DNA from: Bartonella sp. CM31XJBT
GTDB lineage: Bacteria > Pseudomonadota > Alphaproteobacteria > Rhizobiales > Rhizobiaceae
DNA length: 64,000 bases
Direction: 5' to 3'
Assembly (NCBI RefSeq): GCF_028618555.1
Contig: NZ_JAQITD010000005.1
Location: forward strand, 1 to 64,000
A program made the translations under genes and the position numbers. Positions 1 through 11,400 of this stretch are shown here, piece after piece. The notes beneath the pieces were generated by a model that did no database searches, had not been told where the DNA came from, and saw only the letters and a program-made list of their open reading frames with translations. Each line of letters starts with the position of its first letter. Position 1 is the first letter of the stretch.

Positions 1-115
1 TGCGATGGATGTTTCGTTGATCGTTCCGATAGCGATGGAAGAGAAACTTCGTTTTGCTATTCGTGAAGGTGGTCGTACTGTTGGTGCCGGTATCGTCTCT
101 AAGATCATTGAATAA
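1..115 (+). CDS. tuf: Elongation factor Tu, C-terminal fragment (cut by window edge)
   Basis: The last 37 codons of EF-Tu are read in the frame starting at base 2 and end at TAA 113-115. The end matches the very conserved EF-Tu C-terminus ([21 protein letters not shown], then VSKIIE), which is part of domain 3. EF-Tu is the GTPase that delivers aminoacyl-tRNA to the ribosome. The gene lies directly upstream of tRNA-Trp, secE and nusG, a standard bacterial arrangement. The start and the GTPase domain lie outside the window. Confidence 0.95.
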
Positions 116-162
116 ATAATGCTTGTTAAAGGGGTGTTAAAAGTGTTTTAGTTTTGAGAGTT

Positions 163-238
<76 letters not shown>

Positions 239-432
239 AAGGGGGGATTTTACATATAAGGGAGTGGATTTTGCTGCCTTTTTCGCTTTTTTTGATATGG
301 GGCTTGTTTTTTTGTGTGTGAAACGGTATTGAATAGAAAGTAAGGAAATTGCATAAGTCTGAAAGTTGGCTTTTGCATTTTTTCCTGTTTATTTTGTTCT
401 ATAAAACACAATAGGACTAGAGAGAGTATAGT

Positions 433-651
433 GTGACGATGGCATCTAAAACCAATCCGATTACCTTTTTGAAGCAGGTTTATGCAGAAACAATTAAAGT
501 GAAATGGCCTACACGTCGTGAGACGGTTATTTCTACTATTATGGTTTTGTTGGTAACTGCATTGGCTTCAGCTTTCTTTTTTATTGTGGATCAGGTTATG
601 CATTTTGGTGTTTGGCGGGTTATTGATCTTCTGAAATATCTTTTTAGTTGA
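433..651 (+). CDS. secE: Protein translocase subunit SecE
   Basis: This 72-residue protein is the small essential subunit of the SecYEG channel in the inner membrane. It has the short single-membrane-span form usual in alphaproteobacteria: an amphipathic segment with the conserved KVKWPTRRET motif (about residues 23-32), then one hydrophobic helix (about 37-58). It sits between tRNA-Trp and nusG, as in most bacteria. The start is ambiguous. GTG at 433 has a purine-rich stretch at a good distance, but ATG at 439 (MASKTNP) is also plausible and removes two residues. Confidence 0.93.
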   Translation: MTMASKTNPITFLKQVYAETIKVKWPTRRETVISTIMVLLVTALASAFFFIVDQVMHFGVWRVIDLLKYLFS

Positions 652-671
652 GAATGTAAGGAAGTGTGACT

Positions 672-1202
672 GTGGCAGCTCGTTGGTATATTGTTCAGGC
701 ATATTCAAATTTTGAAAAGAAAGTAGCGGAAGCTATTGATAAGGAGGCAAAGCAAAAGGGACTTGATCATCTTTTTGAAAAGATTTTTGTTCCAACAGAG
801 CGTGTTGTAGAGGTTCGTCGTGGACGCAAAGTTGATACTGAGCGAAAATTTTTTCCTGGTTATGTTCTTGTTCGTGCTGAGTTAACAGATGAAGTTTATC
901 ATCTTATTAAGAATACGCCTAAAGTGACAGGTTTTTTAGGATCGGATGCGCGTCCTGTTCCAATTTCTGATCGAGAGGTTGAGCAAATTCTCAAACAAGT
1001 TCAGGAAAGGGTTGAGTCTCCAAAGTCCTCTGTATTGTTTGAGGTTGGAGAGCAAGTTCGCGTTGCTGATGGTCCTTTTGTTTCGTTTAATGGAATTGTT
1101 CAAGAGGTTGAAGAAGAGCGCTCTCGTCTTAAGGTTGAAGTGCTTATTTTTGGGCGTCCTACGCCTGTTGATTTGGAATTTGGTCAGGTTGAAAAACTCT
1201 GA
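672..1202 (+). CDS. nusG: Transcription termination/antitermination protein NusG
   Basis: NusG binds RNA polymerase near the clamp and couples it to Rho, NusE/S10 and the ribosome. The protein has about 176 residues. The N-terminal NGN domain begins RWYIVQAYSNFEKKVAEAI and contains FFPGYVLV. The C-terminal KOW domain contains VRVADGPFVSFNGIVQEV. I chose GTG 672 rather than GTG 666 because AAGGAAG at 658-664 then has normal spacing and the protein begins MAARWYIV, as in relatives. It follows secE by about 20 bases and is probably co-transcribed with it. Confidence 0.95.
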   Translation: MAARWYIVQAYSNFEKKVAEAIDKEAKQKGLDHLFEKIFVPTERVVEVRRGRKVDTERKFFPGYVLVRAELTDEVYHLIKNTPKVTGFLGSDARPVPISDREVEQILKQVQERVESPKSSVLFEVGEQVRVADGPFVSFNGIVQEVEEERSRLKVEVLIFGRPTPVDLEFGQVEKL

Positions 1203-1224
1203 TTAAACTTAGAGTAGTTTTAAT

Positions 1225-1351
1225 TACTTTAAGGAAGGAGTGGGAGGTGATTTATAGCTTTTGTCGGCTTAATGATCCGAACCACGTGACTGCAGCGGGT
1301 AACGGGCAAGGTGAATTGTCAGTATACCAGTGAAATTAAAGGCAGATTGTT
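1225..1351 (+). promoter_or_regulatory. Leader region of rplK-rplA (possible L1 autoregulatory site)
   Basis: About 150 bases separate nusG from rplK. They hold a GC-richer block (CACGTGACTGCAGCGGGTAAC at 1282-1302) within otherwise AT-rich DNA. In other bacteria L1 represses its own operon by binding the mRNA just upstream of rplK. The position and the locally distinct composition fit such a leader, but I did not derive a full L1-type fold, so this is inference. Confidence 0.3.
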
Positions 1352-1780
1352 ATGGCAAAAAAAAGTATAGGTCAGCTTAAGTTGCAGGTTCCTGCAGGAG
1401 CTGCTACTCCATCTCCACCGATTGGTCCAGCTCTTGGGCAGCGTGGTATTAATATCATGGAGTTTTGTAAGGCGTTTAATGCAGCTACACAAGAAATGGA
1501 AAAGGGGGCACCGATTCCAGTTGTTATTACGTATTATCAAGATAAGTCTTTCACATTTTCTCTCAAGACGCCTCCTGTATCATTCTTTTTAAAGAAGGAA
1601 GCAAACCTGAAATCTGGCTCAAAAGAGCCTGGTAAAGTGTCTGTAGGAAGCATTTCTCGCGATAAAATTCGTTCGATTGCGGAATCAAAGATGAAAGATC
1701 TTAATGCGAATGACATTGAGGCAGCAATGCGTATGGTTGAAGGTTCTGCTCGCTCGATGGGCTTGGAAGTGGTGGGCTAA
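1352..1780 (+). CDS. rplK: 50S ribosomal protein L11
   Basis: L11 (142 residues) binds the 23S rRNA GTPase-associated region at the base of the stalk and is needed for factor-dependent GTP hydrolysis and RelA activation. The N-terminal domain shows [23 protein letters not shown] with the conserved proline-rich turn. The C-terminal RNA-binding domain contains [12 protein letters not shown] and ends RSMGLEVVG. The length is normal. It is followed 4 bases later by rplA, forming the usual L11-L1 pair. Confidence 0.97.
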   Translation: MAKKSIGQLKLQVPAGAATPSPPIGPALGQRGINIMEFCKAFNAATQEMEKGAPIPVVITYYQDKSFTFSLKTPPVSFFLKKEANLKSGSKEPGKVSVGSISRDKIRSIAESKMKDLNANDIEAAMRMVEGSARSMGLEVVG

Positions 1781-1784
1781 TATT

Positions 1785-2489
1785 ATGGCAAAAGTAGCAA
1801 AAAGAATAAAAAATATCCGAAAAGATATTGATTTTAATGAACTTTACGCTTTAAAAGATGCCGTTTCAATGGTTAAGGAGCGTGCTGTTGCTAAGTTTGA
1901 TGAAACAATCGAAATTTCAATGAACTTGGGTGTTGATCCTCGTCATGCTGATCAAATGGTTCGAGGCGTTGCTCATTTGCCTAATGGGACAGGGAGAAAT
2001 ATTCGTGTTGCCGTTTTTGCTCGTGGGGATAAGGCTGAGGAAGCTAAGGCGGCAGGAGCTGATATTGTGGGTGCCGAAGATTTATTTGAAAGCGTTAATA
2101 GAGGGACTATAGACTTTGATCGTTGTATTGCAACGCCAGACATGATGCCTCTTGTTGGTCGTCTTGGTAAGATTCTTGGTCCACGGAGTTTGATGCCAAA
2201 TCCGAAGGTTGGTACTGTAACACTTGATATCGCCGGTGCTGTCAAAGCTTCTAAAGGTGGTGCTGTTGAGTTTCGTGTGGAAAAAGCTGGTATTGTGCAT
2301 GCTGGTATTGGTAAGGCTTCTTTTGGTGTTGAAAAAATCGTAGAAAATATAAAAGCCTTTGCAAGTGCAGTTATTAAAGCCAAACCGCAAGGTGCAAAAG
2401 GTGAATATATTAAACGCGTTGCTGTTTCGTCGACTATGGGAATTGGTGTTAAAGTTGATCCAGCAACGGTTCGTTCAGAGTTAATGTAA
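1785..2489 (+). CDS. rplA: 50S ribosomal protein L1
   Basis: L1 (234 residues) binds the mobile L1 stalk of 23S rRNA and also represses translation of its own operon mRNA. The start at ATG 1785 ([13 protein letters not shown]) lies just after the rplK stop. The open frame continues upstream, but that part overlaps rplK and does not resemble L1. Family signatures include [20 protein letters not shown] near residue 69 and [19 protein letters not shown] in the middle of the protein. Length and order are normal. Confidence 0.97.
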   Translation: MAKVAKRIKNIRKDIDFNELYALKDAVSMVKERAVAKFDETIEISMNLGVDPRHADQMVRGVAHLPNGTGRNIRVAVFARGDKAEEAKAAGADIVGAEDLFESVNRGTIDFDRCIATPDMMPLVGRLGKILGPRSLMPNPKVGTVTLDIAGAVKASKGGAVEFRVEKAGIVHAGIGKASFGVEKIVENIKAFASAVIKAKPQGAKGEYIKRVAVSSTMGIGVKVDPATVRSELM

Positions 2490-2594
2490 GCTGATTTATG
2501 ATTTTGTTTTTTGGGGTATGGGAATATCAAAATTGTATTTTAAAGTGCTGGTTTTGATCAGCATTTAGCTATCTAAGCTTTATAGGGCTTAGGT

Positions 2595-2790
2595 TGTGCC
2601 GGGAGAAATTCCGGAATATCCTGTCCGAGATTGTAGGTGATACTTTTAAGTATCTTAATCAAAAAAAACCTGCATGAGACTGGGGTAAAAACTGAGAGTT
2701 AAAAGACTTAAAGGGTTTGAGCCAAGGTTGCCTTTGAACGCTGTGCGTGAAAAAGGGGACAGGATCCTCATCGGTGACATGAAGTATTTT
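2595..2790 (+). ncRNA. L10 leader (autoregulatory mRNA element)
   Basis: The untranslated stretch before rplJ shows features of the ribosomal L10 leader. A long arm TGTAGGT (2632-2638) pairs with ACCTGCA (2668-2674) and is capped by a perfect hairpin GATACTT/AAGTATC (2639-2654). The side A-tract and the GAGAC after the helix look like the kink-turn bound by the L10-(L12)4 complex. A small CCGG/CCGG hairpin sits at 2599-2614. In the family, excess L10-L12 binds here and shuts off rplJ-rplL translation. Boundaries are approximate. Confidence 0.7.
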
Positions 2791-2850
2791 ATGTTATCAA
2801 AGGTAACCAACAGGTTTGTTTTAAGTAAATCTGTTAAATGGAGAGAGACA

Positions 2851-3369
2851 GTGAATAGAGCGGAAAAACGCGAATTTGTTACATGGCTTAACGAGGCTTT
2901 TCGGAAGTCTGGTTCTGTTGTTGTTGCACATTATTCCGGTCTGACAGTTTCACAGATGAATGATCTGCGTTCGAAAATGGGTGAAGCTGGCGGTGCCGTT
3001 AAAGTCGCCAAAAACCGTCTTGCTAAAATCGCTCTTCAGGGCACGGAATCTGAATCGATAGTGGGTTTGTTTACTGGACAAACACTTATTGCTTATTCAG
3101 AAGATCCAATCACAGCACCGAAAGTTGCTGTTGATTTTGCGAAAAGCAATGACAAATTTGTCATACTTGGCGGTTCAATGGGTGCAACAAGTTTAACTGT
3201 AGATGCTGTGAAGTCATTGGCTTCATTGCCTTCATTAAACGAGTTGCGTGCAAAACTTGTGGGTATGATTTCTACCCCTGCGACCCGTATTGCACAGGTT
3301 GTTAATGCCCCTGCTGGTCAGGTTGCACGTGTCATTGGAGCATATGCTCAGGAGGATAAGGCGGCTTAA
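2851..3369 (+). CDS. rplJ: 50S ribosomal protein L10
   Basis: L10 (172 residues) anchors L7/L12 dimers to the ribosome. I place the start at GTG 2851 ([17 protein letters not shown]), preceded by GGAGAGAGA. The frame stays open upstream, but that part is the L10 leader RNA and has no L10 similarity. The rRNA-binding N-terminal domain contains [19 protein letters not shown] and [12 protein letters not shown]. The C-terminal helix ([18 protein letters not shown]) is where L7/L12 dimers dock. The length equals the family norm. Confidence 0.96.
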   Translation: MNRAEKREFVTWLNEAFRKSGSVVVAHYSGLTVSQMNDLRSKMGEAGGAVKVAKNRLAKIALQGTESESIVGLFTGQTLIAYSEDPITAPKVAVDFAKSNDKFVILGGSMGATSLTVDAVKSLASLPSLNELRAKLVGMISTPATRIAQVVNAPAGQVARVIGAYAQEDKAA

Positions 3370-3470
3370 GGCTGTTTGTATTCACGTTTATGGAAGAGCT
3401 TTAATGCTTTTCTGTTTTTTTGGATAAAATTTAATAATGGTTCAAATCTTTTAATTGAAGGAATTTAAAA

Positions 3471-3842
3471 ATGGCTGATCTAGAGAAGATCGTAGAAGAC
3501 CTTTCTAATCTAACCCTTTTGGAAGCCGCTGAGCTTTCTAAGTTACTTGAAGAAAAGTGGGGAGTTTCGGCTGCTGCTCCTGTAGCTGTCGCTGCTGTTG
3601 CTGGTGCTGCTGCTCCAGCTGCTGAAGAAAAAACAGAATTTGATGTTATTCTTGTTGAAGGTGGCGCACAAAAAATTAATGTTATTAAGGAAGTTCGTGC
3701 TCTTACTGGACTTGGTCTTAAAGAAGCTAAAGATCTGGTTGAAGGTGCACCTAAGCCTATTAAAGAGGCTGCTTCTAAAGAAGAAGCAGAAAAAATTAAA
3801 TCTCAACTTGAAGCTGCTGGTGCTAAAGTGGAACTTAAGTAA
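3471..3842 (+). CDS. rplL: 50S ribosomal protein L7/L12
   Basis: L7/L12 (123 residues) forms the flexible stalk that recruits translation GTPases. The N-terminal dimerisation helix ([26 protein letters not shown]) is followed by an alanine/proline hinge (about residues 33-52). The globular C-terminal domain has EKTEFDVIL and [20 protein letters not shown], and the protein ends [19 protein letters not shown] lies just before ATG 3471. It is translated with rplJ from the same leader-controlled mRNA. Confidence 0.97.
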   Translation: MADLEKIVEDLSNLTLLEAAELSKLLEEKWGVSAAAPVAVAAVAGAAAPAAEEKTEFDVILVEGGAQKINVIKEVRALTGLGLKEAKDLVEGAPKPIKEAASKEEAEKIKSQLEAAGAKVELK

Positions 3843-3852
3843 ATTTAATTTT

Positions 3853-3886
3853 ATCGGCGGGCATTTATGTTCGCCGATTTCTTTCT
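3853..3886 (+). terminator. Terminator/attenuator between rplL and rpoB
   Basis: A perfect 7-bp stem ATCGGCG (3853-3859) / CGCCGAT (3872-3878), with a 12-base loop, is followed by a T-rich run (TTTCTTTCTCTT). It lies 10 bases after the rplL stop. An attenuator at this place in other bacteria lets the stalk proteins be made in excess over RNA polymerase. Its strength here is unknown, since rpoB transcription must partly read through or have its own promoter. Confidence 0.75.
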
Positions 3887-4131
3887 CTTAATACAAAGAG
3901 GGAAAATAATGAGTAAAAAACCTTTTCCTAATGGTTTCGTAACAGGAATGGGATAGGTTTAGATTACTTACTCCTTCATCATAGAGTCAAAAAGATAAAT
4001 GGCTTATGTTGGTGGGGAAAGTTAATGATGCTCATTATTGAGTGTCAAGTGAACTGGTCTGCATATGCAGGTTAATGATATAAGGCTTTCAAGGTTGGTC
4101 TACCTTGAAGAGTAAAGATCAAGGAGCGACG

Positions 4132-7100
4132 ATGGCTCAGACTCACGCAATGATGTCTCAATTCAATGGTCGTAAGCGCGTACGCAAATTTTTTGGTAAG
4201 ATTCCTGAAGTAGCAGAAATGCCGAATCTTATTGAGGTTCAAAAAGCGTCATACGATCAGTTTCTCATGGTTGAGGAACCGAAAGGTGGACGACCAGATG
4301 AAGGTTTGCAAGCTGTTTTTAAATCTGTTTTTCCTATTTCAGATTTTTCCGGTACAGCTATGCTTGAGTTTGTAGGTTATGAATTTGATTTACCAAAATT
4401 TGATGTTGAAGAGTGCCGTCAACGTGATTTAACTTATGCTGCCCCATTAAAGGTCATATTGCGTTTGATTGTTTTTGATGTTGATGAGGATACTGGCTCC
4501 AAAGATATCAAAGACATTAAAGAGCAAGGCGTTTATATGGGCGATATGCCTTTAATGACGACGAATGGTACCTTTGTTGTTAATGGTACGGAGCGTGTTA
4601 TTGTTTCTCAGATGCATCGTTCTCCTGGTGTCTTTTTTGACCATGATAAAGGAAAGTCCCATTCATCAGGAAAGCTTCTTTTTGCTGCTCGTGTTATTCC
4701 GTATCGTGGTTCTTGGCTTGATATTGAGTTTGATGCTAAGGACATCGTTTATGCGCGTATTGATCGACGGCGCAAAATTCCTGTTACAAGTCTTTTGATG
4801 GCATTAGGTATGGATGCGTCAGATATTTTATCAACGTTTTATGATAAAGTGACTTATGAGCGTGATGGAGAAGGATGGCGAGTTCCTTATTCTGTTGATC
4901 GCTTTAAAGGAATGAAGCTCATTTCTGACCTTATAGATGCAGATAGTGGTGAAGTCGTTGCGGAGGCTGGTAAAAAATTAACAGTTCGTACTGCGAAGTC
5001 TTTGGCAGAAAAAGGACTTAAAGCGGTTAAAGTTAGTGAAGATGATTTATTAGGTTGTTATCTAGCCGAAGATATCGTCAATTACGAAACAGGTGAAATC
5101 TACCTTGAGGCTGGTGATGAAATTGACGAAAAAGTATTAAAAATTTTGCTTGATGTTAGTGCTGATCAAATCAATATTCTTGATATTGATCACATGAATA
5201 TTGGCGCTTACATTCGCAATACTTTGAAGGTGGATAAAAATGAAAGTCGGCAGGATGCGTTATTTGATATTTACCGAGTAATGCGTCCAGGTGAGCCTCC
5301 AACAATCGATACAGCAGAAGCAATGTTCCATTCATTGTTTTTTGATCCAGAGCGTTATGATCTTTCTGCTGTTGGGCGTGTTAAGATGAATTTGCGTATG
5401 GATCTTGATTGTCCAGACACAGTTCGCATTTTACGCCAAGAGGATATTCTTGCTGTTGTTAAGATGTTGGTTGAATTGCGTGATGGACGTGGTGAAATTG
5501 ATGATATTGATAATCTTGGCAACCGTCGCGTTCGTTCCGTTGGGGAGTTGATGGAAAATCAATATCGCATTGGTCTTCTTCGTATGGAGCGTGCGATAAA
5601 AGAGCGTATGTCATCGGTTGAAATTGATACAGTTATGCCACAGGATTTGATCAATGCAAAGCCTGCTGCAGCAGCAGTTCGTGAGTTTTTTGGGTCTTCA
5701 CAATTGTCGCAGTTTATGGATCAAACCAATCCATTGTCGGAAATTACCCATAAGCGCCGTCTTTCTGCTCTTGGTCCAGGCGGTTTGACTCGTGAACGTG
5801 CGGGTTTTGAAGTCCGTGACGTACATCCTACGCATTATGGTCGTATTTGTCCGATTGAAACACCAGAAGGCCCCAATATTGGTCTAATCAACTCCTTAGC
5901 AACATTTGCGCGAGTTAACAAATATGGCTTTATTGAAAGTCCATATCGAAAAATTATTGATGGAAAAGTTACAAAAGAAGTTATTTATCTTTCAGCGATG
6001 GAAGAAGCAAAGCATTATGTCGCTCAGGCTAATTCTTCATTAGATAGCGAAGGTCGTTTTATAGAAGAGTTTGTTGTTTGCCGTCATGCTGGTGAAGTTT
6101 TAATGGCGCCGCGTGATCATGTTGATTTGATGGATGTTTCACCAAAACAGTTGGTTTCAGTTGCAGCAGCGCTTATTCCTTTTTTGGAAAATGATGATGC
6201 GAATCGTGCACTTATGGGATCAAACATGCAGCGTCAGGCAGTTCCTCTTGTACGCGCTGAAGCACCATTTGTTGGGACGGGAATGGAATCCATAGTTGCG
6301 CGCGATTCAGGAGCTGCTGTGAGTGCAAAACGTAGTGGTGTTGTTGATCAAGTTGATGCTACCCGTATTGTTATCCGTGCAACAGAAGATTTAGATCCTT
6401 CAAAATCAGGCGTTGATATTTACCGCTTACAGAAATTTCAGCGTTCTAATCAGTCCACTTGTATTAATCAGCGTCCTCTTGTAAATGTTGGTGATAGGGT
6501 AGAAAAAGGTGATATCATTGCAGATGGTCCATCCACGGATCTTGGTGATTTGGCTCTTGGGCGGAATGTTCTCGTAGCCTTTATGCCTTGGAATGGATAC
6601 AATTATGAAGATTCTATTTTGTTATCCGAGCGCATTGTTGCTGATGATGTGTTTACTTCAATTCATATTGAGGAATTTGAAGTTGCGGCACGCGATACAA
6701 AACTTGGGCCTGAGGAAATTACGCGCGACATTCCTAATGTTGCGGAAGAAGCGTTAAGAAATCTTGATGAAGCTGGCATTATTTATATTGGTGCTGAAGT
6801 TCAACCGGGTGATATTTTAGTTGGAAAGATTACCCCAAAAGGTGAAAGTCCCATGACGCCGGAAGAAAAGCTTCTGCGTGCGATTTTTGGGGAAAAGGCA
6901 TCCGATGTTCGTGATACTTCTATGCGTATGCCTCCTGGGACTTTTGGTACTGTTGTTGAAGTTCGCGTTTTTAATCGCCATGGCGTGGAAAAAGATGAAC
7001 GTGCGATGGCAATTGAGCGTGAAGAAATTGAGCGTTTAGCAAAAGACCGTGATGATGAACAGTCTATTCTTGATCGCAATGTTTATTCGCGCCTCACCGA

Positions 7101-8280
7101 TATGTTGACAGGTAAAGTTGCTGTAGAAGGTCCGAAAGGCTTTTCGGGCAGCAAAAAGCTTGATAGTACAGTGATGGGGCATTATCCACGATCCCAGTGG
7201 TGGCAATTTGCTGTTGAGGATGAAAAACTTCAAAATGAAATTGAAGCTTTGCGCAAGCAATATGATGAATCAAAGGAAGCATTACAACGTCGCTTTATGG
7301 ATAAAGTTGAAAAGGTCCAAAGAGGTGATGAAATGCCTCCTGGTGTCATGAAAATGGTGAAGGTTTTTGTGGCTGTGAAGCGCAAAATCCAACCAGGTGA
7401 TAAGATGGCGGGACGTCACGGAAATAAGGGTGTTGTTTCACGTATTCTTCCCGTAGAAGATATGCCATTTCTTGAAGATGGGACCCATGCTGATATCGTC
7501 TTGAATCCGCTTGGTGTGCCTAGTCGTATGAATGTTGGACAAATTCTTGAGACGCACCTTGGTTGGGCATGTGCGGGGATGGGCAAGAAGATTGGTGATT
7601 TGTTAGAGTTGTATCAAGAGACTGGGGATATATTGCCGCTGCGTCAGCGTATTGAAAATCTTATGCCTGATGATAATCATAATGAACCAGTCCGTCAGTA
7701 TGATAATGAAAGCCTCTACAAATTGGCATTACAGATGAAAAAAGGGGTTTCAATTGCAACGCCTGTTTTTGATGGAGCACATGAGTCTGATATTAACATG
7801 ATGCTGGAAGACGCAGGCTTAGATAGTTCAGGGCAGGTTACGCTTTATGATGGTCGTACTGGGGAGCCTTTTGATCGTCCAGTAACGGTGGGATATATTT
7901 ACATGTTGAAATTGCATCACCTTGTTGATGATAAGATTCATGCACGTTCTATAGGTCCCTATTCACTTGTGACACAGCAGCCATTAGGAGGTAAGGCACA
8001 GTTTGGTGGTCAGCGTTTTGGTGAAATGGAGGTATGGGCACTTGAAGCTTATGGTGCTGCATACACTTTGCAGGAGATGCTAACAGTAAAATCAGATGAT
8101 GTGGCTGGGCGGACAAAAGTCTATGAGGCAATTGTGCGTGGTGATGATACATTTGAGGCAGGGATACCCGAAAGCTTTAATGTGTTGGTAAAAGAAATGC
8201 GCTCACTTGCTCTTAATGTGGAGCTTGATGATGCGCGTGAACTTATTGCACAGCGGGCATTGTCTGATACGGCAGAGTAA
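4132..8280 (+). CDS. rpoB: DNA-directed RNA polymerase subunit beta
   Basis: This is the 1382-residue beta subunit, which forms one pincer of RNA polymerase and much of the active-site channel. I chose ATG 4132 ([22 protein letters not shown]) because AAGGAG lies 6 bases upstream; the frame is open a little further. The rifampicin pocket region ([20 protein letters not shown], near residue 520) and the following [11 protein letters not shown] carry the usual sensitive residues. The C-terminal part has [15 protein letters not shown] and [24 protein letters not shown]. Length is normal for alphaproteobacteria. Confidence 0.98.
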   Translation: MAQTHAMMSQFNGRKRVRKFFGKIPEVAEMPNLIEVQKASYDQFLMVEEPKGGRPDEGLQAVFKSVFPISDFSGTAMLEFVGYEFDLPKFDVEECRQRDLTYAAPLKVILRLIVFDVDEDTGSKDIKDIKEQGVYMGDMPLMTTNGTFVVNGTERVIVSQMHRSPGVFFDHDKGKSHSSGKLLFAARVIPYRGSWLDIEFDAKDIVYARIDRRRKIPVTSLLMALGMDASDILSTFYDKVTYERDGEGWRVPYSVDRFKGMKLISDLIDADSGEVVAEAGKKLTVRTAKSLAEKGLKAVKVSEDDLLGCYLAEDIVNYETGEIYLEAGDEIDEKVLKILLDVSADQINILDIDHMNIGAYIRNTLKVDKNESRQDALFDIYRVMRPGEPPTIDTAEAMFHSLFFDPERYDLSAVGRVKMNLRMDLDCPDTVRILRQEDILAVVKMLVELRDGRGEIDDIDNLGNRRVRSVGELMENQYRIGLLRMERAIKERMSSVEIDTVMPQDLINAKPAAAAVREFFGSSQLSQFMDQTNPLSEITHKRRLSALGPGGLTRERAGFEVRDVHPTHYGRICPIETPEGPNIGLINSLATFARVNKYGFIESPYRKIIDGKVTKEVIYLSAMEEAKHYVAQANSSLDSEGRFIEEFVVCRHAGEVLMAPRDHVDLMDVSPKQLVSVAAALIPFLENDDANRALMGSNMQRQAVPLVRAEAPFVGTGMESIVARDSGAAVSAKRSGVVDQVDATRIVIRATEDLDPSKSGVDIYRLQKFQRSNQSTCINQRPLVNVGDRVEKGDIIADGPSTDLGDLALGRNVLVAFMPWNGYNYEDSILLSERIVADDVFTSIHIEEFEVAARDTKLGPEEITRDIPNVAEEALRNLDEAGIIYIGAEVQPGDILVGKITPKGESPMTPEEKLLRAIFGEKASDVRDTSMRMPPGTFGTVVEVRVFNRHGVEKDERAMAIEREEIERLAKDRDDEQSILDRNVYSRLTDMLTGKVAVEGPKGFSGSKKLDSTVMGHYPRSQWWQFAVEDEKLQNEIEALRKQYDESKEALQRRFMDKVEKVQRGDEMPPGVMKMVKVFVAVKRKIQPGDKMAGRHGNKGVVSRILPVEDMPFLEDGTHADIVLNPLGVPSRMNVGQILETHLGWACAGMGKKIGDLLELYQETGDILPLRQRIENLMPDDNHNEPVRQYDNESLYKLALQMKKGVSIATPVFDGAHESDINMMLEDAGLDSSGQVTLYDGRTGEPFDRPVTVGYIYMLKLHHLVDDKIHARSIGPYSLVTQQPLGGKAQFGGQRFGEMEVWALEAYGAAYTLQEMLTVKSDDVAGRTKVYEAIVRGDDTFEAGIPESFNVLVKEMRSLALNVELDDARELIAQRALSDTAE

Positions 8281-8289
8281 TAATTCAAG

Positions 8290-8322
8290 GAGCGCACTGG
8301 AAAAAGGCTGCGCTCTTATTAC
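8290..8322 (+). terminator. Terminator-like hairpin in the rpoB-rpoC spacer
   Basis: GAGCGCA (8290-8296) pairs with TGCGCTC (8309-8315) around a 12-base loop, 9 bases after the rpoB stop, and a T-rich but interrupted tail follows. It may be a weak attenuator or an mRNA-processing hairpin in the unusually long 172-base rpoB-rpoC gap. Strong termination is unlikely unless rpoC has its own promoter in the AT-rich stretch that follows. Confidence 0.5.
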
Positions 8323-8452
8323 TTTAAGAGGCTCAATAACCTTATTAAGGCTATACAGGTCGTTTTTAAAAGTAAATGTATTTTAAAAAAGATCTGTTAT
8401 AAAATAAATGAGATATTACAACAGGTTCTAAGAATCTTTGAAGGAGAACAGC

Positions 8453-11400
8453 ATGAACCACGAGGTCATGAATCTTTTCAATCCTCAAGCGCCAGCGCAG
8501 ACATTTGACTCTATTCGTATTTCTATTGCGAGTCCTGAGAAAATTTTGTCCTGGTCGTATGGTGAGATTAAGAAGCCTGAGACTATTAATTATCGGACTT
8601 TTAAACCAGAACGTGATGGTCTTTTTTGTGCACGTATATTTGGCCCTATTAAGGACTATGAGTGTCTATGTGGCAAATATAAACGCATGAAGTATAAGGG
8701 CATTATTTGTGAAAAATGCGGTGTAGAGGTTACTCTTTCGCGCGTACGTCGTGAGCGTATGGGGCATATTGAACTTGCGGCACCTGTTGCACATATATGG
8801 TTTCTTAAATCATTACCAGGTCGTATTTCTACACTTTTAGATTTAACTTTAAAAGATATTGAGCGGGTTCTTTATTTTGAGAATTATATTGTAACCGAAC
8901 CAGGATTGACATCTCTTAAGCTCCATCAGCTTCTTTCTGAAGAAGAATATATGCTTGCTATTGATGAGTTCGGAGAAGATCAATTTACAGCTATGATTGG
9001 CGCTGAAGCTATTTACGAGCTTTTAGCTAGTATGGAGTTAGATAAAATCGCTAATGATTTGCGTCTCGAATTAGCTGAAACAACTTCAGAGTTAAAGCAG
9101 AAAAAATTGATTAAACGACTTAAAATCGTTGAAAATTTTCTTGAATCTGGGAATAAGCCAGAGTGGATGATAATGAAAACAATTCCGGTTATTCCACCGG
9201 ATTTGCGTCCATTGGTTCCGCTTGATGGTGGGCGTTTTGCGACATCCGATCTGAATGATCTTTATCGGCGTGTTATTAATCGTAATAACCGCTTGAAACG
9301 GCTGATTGAATTGCGTGCTCCTGGAATTATCGTGCGCAATGAAAAGCGTATGGTACAAGAAGCTGTTGATGCATTGTTTGATAATGGACGGCGTGGGCGT
9401 GTGATTACTGGAGCCAATAAACGTCCTCTCAAGTCTCTATCAGATATGTTGAAGGGCAAGCAAGGACGGTTTCGTCAGAACTTACTTGGGAAGCGAGTTG
9501 ATTACTCGGGGCGTTCTGTTATCGTGACGGGTCCTGAATTAAAATTGCATCAATGTGGTCTTCCTAAAAAAATGGCTCTTGAATTATTTAAGCCTTTTAT
9601 TTATGCGCGGCTTGATGCAAAAGGCTATTCATCAACGGTAAAGCAGGCAAAGAAGCTTGTTGAAAAAGAACATCCAGAAGTTTGGGATATCTTGGATGAG
9701 GTTATTCGTGAACACCCTGTTTTACTCAACCGTGCGCCAACATTGCACCGTTTGGGGATTCAGGCTTTTGAACCTATCTTAATTGAAGGCAAAGCTATTC
9801 AACTTCATCCACTGGTGTGTACTGCTTTTAATGCAGATTTTGATGGTGATCAGATGGCGGTTCACGTTCCGCTTTCTCTTGAAGCACAGCTTGAAGCCCG
9901 TGTTTTGATGATGTCCACCAATAATATTCTTCATCCGGCCAATGGTGCTCCCATTATTGTTCCCTCACAGGATATGGTTCTTGGTCTTTATTATCTTTCA
10001 ATTGTTTCTGAAAAAGAACCAGGTGAAGGAATGGCCTTTTCTGATATAGGTGAGCTTCATTATGCCTTGGAAAATAAGGTTGTAACGCTTCATACGAAGA
10101 TTAAAGGCCGTGTTAAGAATATTGGGAAGGATGGAAAAGAAGTTTCTAAACTTTATGATACGACACCTGGTCGTTTGATTATCGGTGAGCTTTTGCCAAG
10201 AAGTGCGGATATCTCATTTGATATTGTCAATCAAGAGATGACAAAAAAGAATATTTCTAAAATGATTGATCATGTTTATCGGCACTGTGGACAAAAAGAG
10301 ACGGTTATTTTTTGTGACCGTATTATGCAGCTTGGCTTTTCTTATGCTTGTCGTGCAGGAATTTCATTCGGTAAGGACGATATGGTTATTCCTGATAGTA
10401 AGTCGCGTTTAGTTGCAGAAACAGAAGCTTTGGCTAAGGAGTACGAACAGCAATATAATGATGGTTTGATTACACAAGGTGAAAAATACAATAAGGTTGT
10501 AGATGCTTGGGGTAAGTGTACAGATCGCGTTGCAGATGAAATGATGAAACGTATTCAAGCCGTCGATTTTGATCCTAAAACAGGTCGTCAACGGCCGATG
10601 AATTCGATCTATATGATGTCGCACTCTGGTGCTCGTGGTTCTGCTAATCAGATGAGACAATTGGCCGGTATGCGTGGATTAATGGCAAAACCATCGGGTG
10701 AAATTATTGAAACGCCCATTATTTCAAATTTTAAAGAAGGTCTAACTGTTAATGAGTACTTCAATTCCACGCATGGTGCACGTAAAGGACTTGCTGATAC
10801 TGCTTTAAAGACGGCGAACTCTGGTTATTTAACACGGCGTCTTGTTGATGTTGCACAGGATGCTATTATTTCAGCAGTTGATTGTGGTACCGCAAAAGGG
10901 CTTACCATGCAGCCGATTGTTGATGCAGGACAAATTGTTGCCTCCATTGGGCAAAGAATTCTTGGTCGTACAGCGCTTGTTGATATTCTACATCCTGTCT
11001 CTGGAGAAGTTATCCTTGAAGGTGGAGCAATGATTGAGGAAGCTGATGTCGCGAAGATTGAAGCAGCTGGGATTCAATCTGTTCAAATTCGTTCTGCTTT
11101 AACATGTGAAACACGTCTTGGTGTTTGTGCAAAATGCTATGGTCGTGATTTGGCGCGTGGAACACCTGTTAATCAGGGAGAAGCCGTTGGTGTTATTGCT
11201 GCTCAATCCATTGGTGAGCCGGGAACACAGCTTACTATGCGTACTTTCCACTTAGGAGGAACTGCGCAGGTTGTTGATTCATCGTATTTAGAGGCATCTT
11301 ATGAAGGTAAGGTGGAGATTCGTAATCGTAATGTGGTTCGTAACTCTGAAGGCCAATTGGTTGTTATGGGGCGTAATATGGCTATCCTTATCAAGGATGA

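Noticed and set aside
1704-1784. Upstream extension of the L1 reading frame
   Set aside because: It overlaps the end of rplK in another frame and has no L1 similarity; ATG 1785 is the family start.
2728-2850. Upstream extension of the L10 reading frame
   Set aside because: The stretch is the L10 leader RNA. The residues do not resemble L10, and GTG 2851 has a good ribosome site and gives the standard length.
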